Shown one piece after another: positions 1-8,099 of a stretch of DNA of 64,000 nucleotides. The stretch is from assembly GCF_014645835.1 (NCBI RefSeq), contig NZ_BMMM01000002.1, positions 475,798 through 539,797 on the forward strand, read 5' to 3'. The position numbers were made by a program, and so were the translations under genes. Origin of the DNA: Streptomyces albiflavescens. GTDB taxonomy: Bacteria; Actinomycetota; Actinomycetes; Streptomycetales; Streptomycetaceae. The notes beneath the pieces are model-generated. The model searched no databases. It saw nothing but the letters and a program-made list of their open reading frames with translations, and was not told where the DNA came from. Positions within the stretch are counted from its first letter, which is position 1. Every line of letters starts with the position of its first letter.

Positions 1-11
1 CGTACGCGGTG

Positions 12-1127
12 CTACTTCGGTGTGCTCGCGGGGGTGCTCGACGCAGCGCTCGGCGCGGTGATCGGCGCGGCAGCCGCGACCTGAGGTGACGCCGGGTTCG
101 CGAGGGCCGACGGGGCCGCGACGCTCTCCGTGGGGTCGGGAGCGGGGTCATCCTCCGGCTCCGGCACAGGGCCGCCCACGATGCGGATGTCGGCGGCGTC
201 GAAGGCACGCTTGATGCGCCAACGCAGCTCGCGCTCCACGGAGAGGGCCTTGCCGGGCATCGTCTTGGCCGAGACGCGGACGACCATGGAGTCGAGCAGG
301 ACGCTGTCGAGGCCGAGGACTTCGATCGGGCCCCAGAGGCGCTCGTTCCAGGGCTCGTCCTTGCTCATGTTCTCCGCGACCTCGTTCAGCACGGACTGGA
401 CGCGGTCCAGGTCCTCCGAGGCGCGGACGGTGACATCGACGCCGGCCGTGGCCCAGCCCTGGGAGAGGTTGCCGATGCGCTTGACCTCGCCGTTGCGGAC
501 GTACCAGATCTCGCCGTTGTCGCCGCGCAGCTTGGTCACGCGCAGGCCCACCTCGATGACCTCGCCGGAGGCGACGCCCGCGTCGATCGTGTCGCCGACG
601 CCGTACTGGTCCTCCAGGATCATGAAGACGCCGGAGAGGAAGTCGGTGACCAGGTTGCGCGCGCCGAAACCGATCGCGACACCGGCCACACCCGCGGAGG
701 CCAGCAGCGGGGCCAGGTTGATCTCGAACGTGCCGAGGATCATCAGCGCGGCCGTGCCCATGATCAGGAAGGACGCCACCGAGCGGAGGACGGAGCCGAT
801 CGCCTGGGAGCGCTGGCGGCGGCGCTCGACGTTCACCAGGAGGCCGCCGAGGGCCGTGCCGTCGACCGCCTGGACCGTGCGGTTCATGCGTTCTATCAGC
901 TTGGTGATCGCCCGCCGGACGACCACTCTCAGTACCGCCGCGATCACCAGGATCAACAGCACCCGCAGACCGATGGCGAGCCAGGTGGACCAGTTCTGCT
1001 GGACCCAGCTGGCGGCGTTGGTCGCACTTTCCTGGGCGTCCTGAATGGTGGCGACCGCCGGGTCCGTCGACGTCGAGGGGGACGGCGACGGCGTCGAACC
1101 GACGGTCAATAGGACGGGCAGGGACAC
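12..1127 (-). CDS. MscS-family mechanosensitive ion channel
   Basis: Small-conductance mechanosensitive channel of the plasma membrane, expected to release solutes during hypo-osmotic shock. The 371-residue product has a Ser/Pro/Thr-rich N-terminal segment and predicted membrane helices at about 48-70 and 115-132. A glycine/alanine-rich pore helix follows at about 138-165, containing AGVAGVAIGFGARNLV and DFLSGVFMILED, the hallmark of MscS TM3. A beta domain follows (GVGDTID...GEVIEVGLRVTKLR). The last 60 residues are a low-complexity Ala/Pro/Ser tail. The frame is open as far as 1544, but the GTG at 1127 is preceded by GGAGG at a spacing of 8 and places the start just before the first helix region, so it is preferred. 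It is divergent from the HNH gene. The family call is secure; the exact start is less so. Confidence 0.9.
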   Translation of the reverse strand: MSLPVLLTVGSTPSPSPSTSTDPAVATIQDAQESATNAASWVQQNWSTWLAIGLRVLLILVIAAVLRVVVRRAITKLIERMNRTVQAVDGTALGGLLVNVERRRQRSQAIGSVLRSVASFLIMGTAALMILGTFEINLAPLLASAGVAGVAIGFGARNLVTDFLSGVFMILEDQYGVGDTIDAGVASGEVIEVGLRVTKLRGDNGEIWYVRNGEVKRIGNLSQGWATAGVDVTVRASEDLDRVQSVLNEVAENMSKDEPWNERLWGPIEVLGLDSVLLDSMVVRVSAKTMPGKALSVERELRWRIKRAFDAADIRIVGGPVPEPEDDPAPDPTESVAAPSALANPASPQVAAAAPITAPSAASSTPASTPK

Positions 1128-1422
1128 GGCAGCAACCTCCAGGCGTAGCGGTCTGCCCGCGGCAGGGACACATGAGGGGCACCGGTCGGACAGACCCACC
1201 ACACTAACGGGGCATCGTGTGTGGATCGTTGCGATGTTCGAAGGAGAGACTGTGCTCACCTGCGGATGAAGAGGTCGTGATCCCGGGGAGAAAACAGGTG
1301 TGGTCGAAAACACTCCCAGCCCGTTACCGGGACATGGTGGCGCTTCCACCAGGCATGAGGGGAGACTGACTACAGATCGTCCCGGCGCGAGCCACGCGCC
1401 GCCGACGCCCAAGGAGGCATCC
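1128..1422. other. Divergent intergenic region between MscS and HNH genes
   Basis: About 295 bases separate the two divergent starts. The region holds the two ribosome sites (GGAGG at 1136-1140 on the minus strand and AAGGAGG at 1411-1417 on the plus strand). No convincing gene, tRNA or strong palindrome was seen. Open frames crossing it are extensions of the neighbours. Confidence 0.5.
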
Positions 1423-1959
1423 GTGCCGCATGTCCTGGTCCTCAACGCGTCGTACGAGCCGCTCGGCGTCGTACCGCTCCGCCGCGCGCTCGTCCTCGTC
1501 CTTGAGAACAAGGCCGTCTCTCTCGAGGAATCCGGCGCCTTCATGCACAGCGCGACCGTTACTGTCCCCGCACCCAGCGTGGTCCGGCTGAAGAGGTTCG
1601 TGCGGGTCCCTTACCGGGGGCCCGTTCCGCTGACCAGGCGAGCTCTGTTCGCCCGCGACGGCGGCCGGTGCATGTACTGCGGTGGCGTCGCAACCAGCGT
1701 CGACCACGTCATCCCGCGCAGCCGCGGGGGTCAGCACGTCTGGGACAACGTGGTGGCGTCGTGCCGCCGCTGCAACCACGTCAAGGCCGACCGTCACCTG
1801 GTCGAGATCGGCTGGCGCCTGCGCCACAAACCCGCCCCGCCGACGGGGCTCGCGTGGCGCATCATCGGAACCGGGCATAGGGACCCGCGCTGGCTGCCAT
1901 ATCTGCAGCCGTACGGCGCGGATGACGCGATGGCCCGGATCGACGGCATTTCCGCCTGA
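1423..1959 (+). CDS. HNH endonuclease family protein
   Basis: Predicted HNH nuclease of 178 residues; its biological target is unknown. The fold is visible as a zinc-binding CxxC pair (C83, C86), the catalytic DH pair (D94, H95) followed by PRSRGG, the conserved N109, and a second cysteine pair (C114, C117) followed by NHVKADR. The N-terminal 70 residues begin HVLVLNASYEPLGVV, typical of the stand-alone HNH proteins widespread in actinobacteria. GTG 1423 is chosen because AAGGAGG at 1411-1417 sits five bases upstream; the frame extends back to 1300 without a ribosome site. No restriction or phage genes adjoin it, so a housekeeping or repair role is as likely as defence. Confidence 0.88.
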   Translation: MPHVLVLNASYEPLGVVPLRRALVLVLENKAVSLEESGAFMHSATVTVPAPSVVRLKRFVRVPYRGPVPLTRRALFARDGGRCMYCGGVATSVDHVIPRSRGGQHVWDNVVASCRRCNHVKADRHLVEIGWRLRHKPAPPTGLAWRIIGTGHRDPRWLPYLQPYGADDAMARIDGISA

Positions 1960-2007
1960 CGATCCGGGCCTTTGTGTTGCCCGGCAGCATCGGCTGCCGC
2001 CCCCGTT

Positions 2008-2048
2008 CCGGCTCCCCAGGAGGACCCCCGTGCCTCCCGGGGAGCCGG
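2008..2048. terminator. Bidirectional terminator hairpin
   Basis: CCGGCTCCCC (2008-2017) pairs with GGGGAGCCGG (2039-2048), and the stem extends inward through GGAGG/CCTCC with one mismatch. It lies between the convergent HNH and permease genes. A weaker hairpin (CCGGGC 1964-1969 with GCCCGG 1979-1984) follows the HNH stop. Confidence 0.7.
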
Positions 2049-2061
2049 CCATGCCCCCTGA

Positions 2062-3402
2062 TCAGGCGTAACGCAGTTCCGCCGGGTGCAGGGAACGGCG
2101 CAGCAGCGGCAGGGACGTGGCCGCGGCCAGCAGACACGCGGCATAGACGATCACGGGGACGAGTGCCGGCAGCACCGGGACTGAACCGCCACCGGCGAGC
2201 TGTCCGTACCAGACGCCGATCCCCGTGCCTCCTACGCCGGCCAGCGCGACCGCGGGAGCGAGCGGCAGGGCCGTTTCCAGCAGCAGGGCCCGGCCGAGCA
2301 CCGCCTGCGGCACCCCGGCGGCGGCCTGCGCGGCCAGGCCCCGGCGGCGGGTGGCGAGGGACTCGGCGGTGCCCACGGCGAGACCCGACAGGGTGATCGC
2401 CAGGGCGATCAGGATGGCCGCGCCGGTGAGATTGACGCCGGTGGTGTAGAAGGACATGTCCTCCGCCAGCATGCGGCGATCGCGCCCGTCGAGATCGTCG
2501 AGCAGGACCTGCCGTACGCCCATGAAGCCCGTCCCCACGACGGTCACCAGCAGGACGGCGGCATGGGTGCGGGCGGCTGCCCACGGGTCGTCGCGCAGGC
2601 GTTCCGCCGCGATCAGGATCGCAGGGTTCCCGGTCCGGTCCGCGAGGACGCGGCCCGTGAACCGGGCGGTGACGCCCGTCACCCACACCGCGCCCAGGCC
2701 CGTGAGAATCACCACGGTGAAGACGAGCGGCGGAGCCGTGCCGAACCCGCCGAAGTTGCCCGGGGCCATGGCGAGCCCGGTGACGAGGATCACCAGCGTC
2801 GCCGCCAGGAACGCGAGGCCCGGGCCCCGGACGCCGCTCGGGCGCACCCGCCGCACCCAGCCCAGCGGCGAGGCGACCACGCGGCGCAGGGCGAGTGCGC
2901 TCACCAGCGCGCCCAGCAGGGGCACGGCCGACGCGATCACCACGAATCCGGCCCAGACGACGGCCGGCGGACGCTGCCACTCGCTCACCAGGAGCAGCGC
3001 GGAGAAGACGGTGGCGACCGCCGACCCCGCGAGGCATGCGAGCCCCGCCTCCAGCGCGGCGATCCGCCGCACCTGGGCCGGGGAGGCCCCCGCCAGGCGC
3101 AGCCCGGCCAGCCGCCGGTCGCGGTGTACGGCGCCGATGCGGGCGCACTGACCGAGGAAGCCCAGTACCGGGACCAGCAGGAGCAGCAGCGTGAGGACGA
3201 TGCCCGCACGCTCGCCGGGCTGATCGAGCAGGCCGTTGGCCAGGGACACGTTGTACTGCCCGTCGAGCGAGGCGACCGCGGCAGCGGCCAGCCCGAAGCC
3301 CGTCGCCAGCCCGGCCCCCACCGCCGTGAGCGTGACCCGCCACCACTCCCGCCGGTCGGAGCCACGGGTGAGCAGCAGCGCAAGTCGCAGGTCGGTCATC
3401 AT
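2062..3402 (-). CDS. ABC transporter permease, FtsX/MacB type
   Basis: Membrane subunit of an export-type ABC transporter, paired with the ATPase encoded at 3727-4464. The product (446 residues, or 445 from the second ATG at 3399) has about eight to ten hydrophobic segments. It starts with a helix at about 20-45, and FtsX-like blocks of paired helices near 75-180 and in the C-terminal half (for example VTVVGTGFMGVRQVLL and a final VPVIVYAACLLAAATSLPLL). Substrate unknown; such PadR-linked transporters often export antimicrobials or lipids. The start ATGATG overlaps the stop codon of the small ORF upstream and has AGGAGG eight bases ahead. The segment between the ATPase and this gene is a tandem triplication, listed separately. 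Confidence 0.85.
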   Translation of the reverse strand: MMTDLRLALLLTRGSDRREWWRVTLTAVGAGLATGFGLAAAAVASLDGQYNVSLANGLLDQPGERAGIVLTLLLLLVPVLGFLGQCARIGAVHRDRRLAGLRLAGASPAQVRRIAALEAGLACLAGSAVATVFSALLLVSEWQRPPAVVWAGFVVIASAVPLLGALVSALALRRVVASPLGWVRRVRPSGVRGPGLAFLAATLVILVTGLAMAPGNFGGFGTAPPLVFTVVILTGLGAVWVTGVTARFTGRVLADRTGNPAILIAAERLRDDPWAAARTHAAVLLVTVVGTGFMGVRQVLLDDLDGRDRRMLAEDMSFYTTGVNLTGAAILIALAITLSGLAVGTAESLATRRRGLAAQAAAGVPQAVLGRALLLETALPLAPAVALAGVGGTGIGVWYGQLAGGGSVPVLPALVPVIVYAACLLAAATSLPLLRRSLHPAELRYA

Positions 3403-3620
3403 CGGGCGGCCTCCTGGGCGTGACGGCGCGTGAGGGCGGCCGGTGGTGTCGGCCGGGGCCGGGCGGTGTCGCCGTGGGTCAGGAATCTGACGCCGGCGTG
3501 GTCGGTGGTCGTCCGGCGGCCTTGGGTGTCTCGCGGGGTTACGGCGGTGGGTGGTGTCGGCCGGGGCCGGGCCCTGTCGGCGAGGGTCGGGTTCCGGACG
3601 GGTGCCGGGTCGGTGGTCAT
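3399..3620 (-). CDS. Small Arg/Pro-rich ORF, two fused repeat units
   Basis: A 73-codon frame made of two copies of a 36-residue unit. Each copy contains ARPRPTPP, and the first begins MTTDPAPVR while the second begins TTTDHAGVR because the internal ATG has changed to ACG. It has its own AGGAGGCCGCC ribosome site. Its start overlaps the stop of the preceding small ORF, and its stop lies inside the ATGATG of the permease. No family was recognised. It may be a translated coupling leader or decayed repeats that are translated by default; expression is not established. Confidence 0.45.
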   Translation of the reverse strand: MTTDPAPVRNPTLADRARPRPTPPTAVTPRDTQGRRTTTDHAGVRFLTHGDTARPRPTPPAALTRRHAQEAAR

Positions 3621-3730
3621 CCGGCGGCCTCCTGGGAGTTGCGGCGGATGACGGCGGTCGGTGGCGCTGTCCGAGGCCGGGCCGTGTGGGCGTGGGCCGG
3701 GATCCGGACGGGGGTGGGAACGGTGGTCAT
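3617..3730 (-). CDS. Small Arg/Pro-rich ORF, first repeat unit
   Basis: A 37-codon frame beginning MTTVPTPVR and ending NSQEAAG. Its ATG (3730-3728) overlaps the stop of the upstream ATPase gene as ATGA and is preceded by GGAGGCCACCCG. Its own TGA overlaps the ATG of the next small ORF in the same way. The protein aligns with the two units of the following ORF (shared MTT, PVR, ARPR, PPTAV and QEAA). Function unknown; it could be a small peptide or a translational relay between ATPase and permease. Confidence 0.45.
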   Translation of the reverse strand: MTTVPTPVRIPAHAHTARPRTAPPTAVIRRNSQEAAG

Positions 3731-4464
3731 CGGGTGGCCTCCGCCGACGGCTCGGCAGCGGTGCCGGCCGCGCCCTCCGCGGGCGCACCGGCCGCCCACT
3801 CCGCCGTCACCACCCCGTCCCGCAGTGACACCTCCCGGTCCGCGTACGCCGCCACCTGGGCGTCGTGGGTGATCAGCAGGACCGCCGTGCCGGACTCGCG
3901 GGCCGTGTGGATCAGCGCGGTCATCGCCTGTTCCCCGGCGAGGGAGTCGAGCGCGCCGGTCGGCTCGTCCGCGAAGACGACCTTCGGGCCGGTGACCAGA
4001 GCCCGGGCGAGCGAGACCCGCTGGGCCTGGCCGCCGCTCATCTCGCCGGGCCGCAGGGCCTCCTGCCCGCGTACACCGAACCGCTCCAGCCACTCACCGG
4101 CCTGCTCCCGAGCCGCCGTACGCGGGGTGCCCGCGAGCAGCAGGGGCAGCGCCACGTTGTCGACGGCGGTCAGCTCGGGGATCAGCTGCCCGAACTGGAA
4201 CACCACCCCGAAGTCGGTGCGCCGCAGCTCGCTGAGCCGCTTCTCGGGCAGCCGGTCGAGGCGCTCACCGGCGTACTCCACCGTGCCGGTGTCGGGCCGG
4301 ACGATGCCCGCCAGGCAGTGCAGCAGCGTGGACTTGCCGCTGCCACTGGCCCCGGTGACGGCCAGGATCTCGCCCGCGCGCAGGTCCACCGATGCGCCGC
4401 GCAGCGCAGGGGTGGAGCCGTGCGCCTTGACGAGGCTCCGGGCCGCCAGGAGTGGGTTGCTCAT
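3727..4464 (-). CDS. ABC transporter ATP-binding protein, MacB/LolD type
   Basis: Nucleotide-binding subunit (245 residues) that powers the FtsX-type permease encoded downstream. Visible motifs are Walker A GASGSGKST at about 38-46, the Q-loop VVFQFGQLIPE, signature MSGGQAQR, Walker B VVFADEPTGALDS and the H-loop LLITHD. The DEPTGALD string is typical of the LolD/MacB/FtsE branch rather than importers. The C-terminal 25 residues are a low-complexity Ala/Glu/Pro tail. Its ATG overlaps the TGA of the padR-like gene, and its own stop overlaps the start of the small repeat ORF, so the genes form one translationally coupled operon. Confidence 0.92.
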   Translation of the reverse strand: MSNPLLAARSLVKAHGSTPALRGASVDLRAGEILAVTGASGSGKSTLLHCLAGIVRPDTGTVEYAGERLDRLPEKRLSELRRTDFGVVFQFGQLIPELTAVDNVALPLLLAGTPRTAAREQAGEWLERFGVRGQEALRPGEMSGGQAQRVSLARALVTGPKVVFADEPTGALDSLAGEQAMTALIHTARESGTAVLLITHDAQVAAYADREVSLRDGVVTAEWAAGAPAEGAAGTAAEPSAEATR

Positions 4465-4994
4465 GCTGCGTCGACCTCCGCGGTCAGGGTGGTGAGCCGG
4501 GCCGCCGTGGTGTTCATCCAGCGGAGATCGGCGTCGAGGTGGTTGAGGGCGTAGTCGGCCGAGAGGACGCTCGCGAGATCGGCGCCGGGCGCCGTCTTCA
4601 CCGCGGTGAGCTCGCGCATGCGCGCCATGTGGGCGGCGCGCTGCGCCCGCAGATAGCCGGCCGGGTCTGCCGAGGCGAGGATCGAGACGACGACCTTGGC
4701 GAAGATCTCGTTCGTCACGAAGGGCGCGGGTGGGGCGATCTCCCCGGCCCAGTGGGCCAGTTCACGCGATCCGTCGTCGGTCGAGCGGTACAGCGTCCGC
4801 TCCGGACCGCCGTCGGAGTCGGTGCCGTCGACCTCGGCGAGACCGTCGCGGACCAGGCGCTGCAGGGTCGTGTAGACCTGCCCGTAGGCCAGCGGGCGGG
4901 CCTGCGGGAAGCGTTCGTCGTGCCGTCGCTTGAGGTCGTACCCATGGCTGGGCCCTCCCGCGAGCAGCCCCAACAGGATGTGACGGGTGCTCAT
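4461..4994 (-). CDS. PadR-family transcriptional regulator
   Basis: Probable repressor of its own operon and the downstream ABC transporter. The 177-residue protein starts MSTRHILLGLLAGGPSHGYDL, a winged-helix N-terminus characteristic of PadR, with the recognition region AYGQVYTTLQRLVRDGLAEV at about 35-55. A C-terminal PadR (Vir-like) helical domain follows. ATG 4994 fits the family start; an in-frame ATG at 5003 is also possible, and neither has a clear ribosome site, so a leaderless transcript is plausible. A near-palindrome lies immediately upstream at 5008-5025. Such regulators usually respond to a small toxic ligand; none can be named here. Confidence 0.88.
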   Translation of the reverse strand: MSTRHILLGLLAGGPSHGYDLKRRHDERFPQARPLAYGQVYTTLQRLVRDGLAEVDGTDSDGGPERTLYRSTDDGSRELAHWAGEIAPPAPFVTNEIFAKVVVSILASADPAGYLRAQRAAHMARMRELTAVKTAPGADLASVLSADYALNHLDADLRWMNTTAARLTTLTAEVDAA

Positions 4995-5007
4995 GGAGAT
5001 CATTATG

Positions 5008-5025
5008 CACTCGATATATGTAGTG
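5008..5025. promoter_or_regulatory. Candidate PadR operator
   Basis: The 18-base sequence CACTCGATATATGTAGTG matches its reverse complement at 14 of 18 positions (CACT...ATATAT...AGTG). It sits just upstream of the padR-like start, where an autoregulatory site would be expected, and is A/T-rich against a G/C-rich background. Confidence 0.5.
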
Positions 5026-5048
5026 AGTGAATAGTGAGCGAAGAAAAA

Positions 5049-5066
5049 GTCCCGCCGCAGCGGGAC
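5049..5066 (-). terminator. Rho-independent terminator of the GH84 gene
   Basis: GTCCCGC (5049-5055) pairs with GCGGGAC (5060-5066) around a 4-base loop. Reading leftward, it is followed by a run of five T residues. It lies ten bases past the glycosidase stop codon. Confidence 0.75.
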
Positions 5067-5075
5067 CGTGACATG

Positions 5076-8000
5076 TCAGCGAGCCACCGCGTACGCCTCC
5101 ACCGACCACAGTGAGTACCCGTACTCCGTCGCCCTCTTGACCCCCTGGACACGTACGTACCGGACGTCGCGTTCGTCGAAGCGGAGGGATTCGCGGCCGC
5201 CGCGACCGTCGTCGACGGTCGTCGCGGTGCGCCAGACGCGGCCGTCGGCGGAGACCTGGACGCGGTACGAGGAGGGGTACGCGTCCTGCCAGCGCAGGAC
5301 GACCCGGCCGAGGCGGGCCGGCTCGGCCAGCCGCACCTGCCACCAGGCGCCGTCCTCGACGGGCGACGACCAACGCGTCCCCGGATCACCGTCGTTCGCC
5401 GCGGACGCCGGAAAGTCGGGGGTCTCGTCGCCGGACGAGGACGCGACGCCGGTGCGGGCCAGGTCGGGGCCCGTCGTGCGCGGGAAGGCGCGGACCGTCA
5501 GCGTGCGGGTCTCCGGGCCGAAGGTGACGGTGACCTCGTACGTTCCCGACGGCGTCCCCGGCTCCACGGTCACCTCGACGGGGAGGTCGACGGAGGTTCC
5601 GCGGGGGAGGGTGGAGGCACTGGCGGGGACCTTGACCTTGATGCCCTTCGGTGCCTTCGCCGTCAGTTCGCCGCGGACGTCGGCGGGGCGCAGCGACGCC
5701 AGCCGGACCGGCACCCGCTGTGTGCCGCCGATCTCCACGTCGGTCGTGGAGCGGGCCAACTCCACCGCGGCGGCAGGGGAGTCGGCGAACCAAGGCACGA
5801 GATGGCGTACGCGGGAGGGCGCGGGACCGGTGACGCGGAGCGCGTCCGCGTACACGCCCGCCGCCGTGACCTCCGTCGAGCCCCCGGTCGAGAGGGAGCC
5901 GAGGTGCCGCCAGCCCTCGCCCGGGACATGGGCCTCGACGGAGCCGCTGGTGCCGGGGTCGGTGAGGACGCTCACCGCGGTGACCTCGCGGGTGCGCGGG
6001 AAGCGGACGGTGCGGCCGTCCGCCGTCGCGCCGCGGTCGGGGCTCGGCTCGTGGTCGAGGCCCGCCCATGTCTCGTACGCCGTCCGGGCCTTCGCCAGGA
6101 ACGGGTCCAGCGCACCCTTGCCGACCGTCACCCGGCTCGCCGCGAGCTCGGTGCGCAGCCGGTCGAGGGTGCGGTATGCCGTCCAGGCCGTGGTGGCGTC
6201 CCCGCTCGACTGGGCGCGCAGCATGGCGACCGCCGTTTCGCCGGCCTCGCCGTAGCGCGCCAACTGTTCGGTCCAGGGCGTCACTTCGGCCGCCAGCGAG
6301 TCGTCGGCCAGCCGCTCCGGGGTCTCGCGCATCACTGTGAACGCGGCGCGCAGCCGCTCGGCCGCCGTCTCGTTCGCCGCCCGGTCCGTGGTCGTACGGG
6401 CCTGCCAGAATGCCTCGACGAGCGGGCGCAGATAGGCCGACTCCTCGCCGCCGAGGACGGAGGAGGCGTCGTTTCCGGCCAGGGCGCGCAGCGCGTCCCC
6501 GCGTCGCGCGTCGCCGTCCGCGAGGTCGTCGATCGCGGCCTTCCAGGACTCCTGGGGGCGGTAGTCCCGCGGGTTCCAGGCGTAGTCGGCGGCGGTGAAC
6601 AGCGGGATGCGGGAGGCTTCGGCCTGGGGCATCGCGTTCGCCAGCAGGGCCGCCGAACCCCTCGCGACCGCCGGCTCGCGCCCCTGGTACGGGCCGAGGA
6701 ACACCCGGTCCTGCGCGTAGTCGTTGACCGGATAGTTGTCCATGGTGACGAGGGGGTGCCCGCCGAACGCCTCGCGGGTGCGGGCCAGTTCGCGTCCGGT
6801 GATCGTCCTCGGCACGACACCGACGCCCGTCCACGCGACCTCGACGTCCTCGTCCAGGGCGTTCGACAGCTCCTGACGGTAGGTCGTCGAGCCGTCCTCG
6901 TAGTACTCGGTCGGCATCAGGGACAACGCGGCGGCGTCCGGGTGGCGTTCGGCGAGATGCCGGGCCACCGCGTTGGCCACCCGGGCCTGCGCCTTCGCGG
7001 CCGCCTCGGAGCCGGAGCCGAACGTGTCGGCGTCCGCGTCGCAGTGCCACTCGCTGTAGCTGACGTCCTGGAACTGGAGCTGGAAGGCCCGGAAGCCGAG
7101 CGCCCACATGGCGTCGAGCTTGCGCGTCAGTGCCCTCACGTCCGCGTCCGAGGAGAAACACATCGCCTGGCCCGGGGCCACCGCCCAGGCGAGGGTGACA
7201 TGGTTGCGGCGCGCCCGGTCCGCCAGCTCCCGGAAGTCCGCCCGCTGGTCGGCGGGGTACGGCTCACGCCAGCGCGCCTGGCGGTAGAGGTCGTCACCAG
7301 GGGCGTACACCGAGCGGTTCTGCTTGGTGCGGCCCATGAAGTCCAGCTGGGCGAGGCGCTGTTCGCGGGTCCAGGGGGTACCGTAGAAGCCCTCGGTGGT
7401 GCCGCGCACCGCGGTGCCGGGCCAGTCACGGACGACGACGCCCGCGACCCTGCCGTCGGCGCCGACGAGCTGCCGCAGCGTCTGCACCGCGTGGAACAGC
7501 CCGTCCTCGCCGACTCCCGCGAGGGCGACGGTGTCACGGCCGCCGGTGCGGCCGACGGCCAGACGGTAGCCACCGGCGGGTAGGTCGGTGCGGGGCGCGG
7601 CGCCGAGTGCCGTGAGCGCCCGCTCCAAGTCGCTCGAGGCGGCGCGCGGACCAATGGCGTGCGCCCCATCGGTGGTCGCGCTCCCGGCGTGCCCGCCGAA
7701 GGAGTACGCCCCCTGGGTGCCCTGTCGGCGCGAGTACGCCGTCTCCGTGCCCGCACGCACCACCAGCGCACGCGCGGGGAGCTCGTCCCCCTCGCGCGCG
7801 GTCGCGATCTCGCGCGCGCCTGCCTGGCGAAGCAGCGTGCGCAGCGCGTCCACGGCGTACGGATCGGTCGTCGCGTCGGTCACCAGGACGACCTCGTCCG
7901 TGACCGCGACGGGGGTGCCGCCCGCGCGGAGGGACTGCGGGCGGGGCCAGACCGTGGGCAGTCCGCTCTCGATGGGGTCGCGGTCGTCCGCGGAAGCCGT

Positions 8001-8099
8001 GGGCGCGGGCGGTGCGGCGACGGCGGAAGCCGAACCCAGCGCGCCGGCGACGACGGCGAACGCGACGGCGGCCGCCCCTTTCCCACGCAGGAGCTGCAC
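5076..8099 (-). CDS. Secreted GH84 beta-N-acetylglucosaminidase (hyaluronidase-like)
   Basis: A 1007-residue secreted multidomain glycosidase predicted to act on N-acetylglucosamine-containing glycans outside the cell. An N-terminal signal (LLRGKGAAAVAFAVVAGALG...ASAVAA) precedes a GH20/84-type N-terminal domain. A GH84 barrel begins near VRGTTEGFYGTPWTREQR, with YAPGDDLYRQARWREPYP downstream. A helical segment, a NEW3-like beta domain (about 790-870) and a C-terminal F5/8-type discoidin domain (TRWSSP...WWQVRL...YPSSYRVQVS) follow. GTG 8099 is chosen because GGAGG at 8106-8110 precedes it at a spacing of six and it starts right at the signal peptide. The usual Asp-Asp catalytic pair reads Gln344-Asp345 here. 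Confidence 0.88.
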   Translation of the reverse strand: MQLLRGKGAAAVAFAVVAGALGSASAVAAPPAPTASADDRDPIESGLPTVWPRPQSLRAGGTPVAVTDEVVLVTDATTDPYAVDALRTLLRQAGAREIATAREGDELPARALVVRAGTETAYSRRQGTQGAYSFGGHAGSATTDGAHAIGPRAASSDLERALTALGAAPRTDLPAGGYRLAVGRTGGRDTVALAGVGEDGLFHAVQTLRQLVGADGRVAGVVVRDWPGTAVRGTTEGFYGTPWTREQRLAQLDFMGRTKQNRSVYAPGDDLYRQARWREPYPADQRADFRELADRARRNHVTLAWAVAPGQAMCFSSDADVRALTRKLDAMWALGFRAFQLQFQDVSYSEWHCDADADTFGSGSEAAAKAQARVANAVARHLAERHPDAAALSLMPTEYYEDGSTTYRQELSNALDEDVEVAWTGVGVVPRTITGRELARTREAFGGHPLVTMDNYPVNDYAQDRVFLGPYQGREPAVARGSAALLANAMPQAEASRIPLFTAADYAWNPRDYRPQESWKAAIDDLADGDARRGDALRALAGNDASSVLGGEESAYLRPLVEAFWQARTTTDRAANETAAERLRAAFTVMRETPERLADDSLAAEVTPWTEQLARYGEAGETAVAMLRAQSSGDATTAWTAYRTLDRLRTELAASRVTVGKGALDPFLAKARTAYETWAGLDHEPSPDRGATADGRTVRFPRTREVTAVSVLTDPGTSGSVEAHVPGEGWRHLGSLSTGGSTEVTAAGVYADALRVTGPAPSRVRHLVPWFADSPAAAVELARSTTDVEIGGTQRVPVRLASLRPADVRGELTAKAPKGIKVKVPASASTLPRGTSVDLPVEVTVEPGTPSGTYEVTVTFGPETRTLTVRAFPRTTGPDLARTGVASSSGDETPDFPASAANDGDPGTRWSSPVEDGAWWQVRLAEPARLGRVVLRWQDAYPSSYRVQVSADGRVWRTATTVDDGRGGRESLRFDERDVRYVRVQGVKRATEYGYSLWSVEAYAVAR

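Larger units (their letters stand above)
3399..3730 (-). repeat. Three tandem 108-110 bp copies of a start-site module
   Basis: Read on the minus strand, a unit beginning at an ATGACCACC-like start recurs with starts at 3730, 3620 and 3512, and the permease start at 3402 falls in the same register. Spacings are 110, 108 and 110 bases. Each unit ends with a CAGGAGGCCGCC-like ribosome site, altered in the middle copy. The sequence shared between units is clear by eye, including GGCCCGGCCCCGGCCGACACC in its centre. Confidence 0.85.

Noticed and set aside
1045..1269. Plus-strand 74-codon frame opposite the MscS N-terminus
   Set aside because: It is a shadow frame. Although AAGGAGAG precedes a GTG near its end, only five codons would follow.
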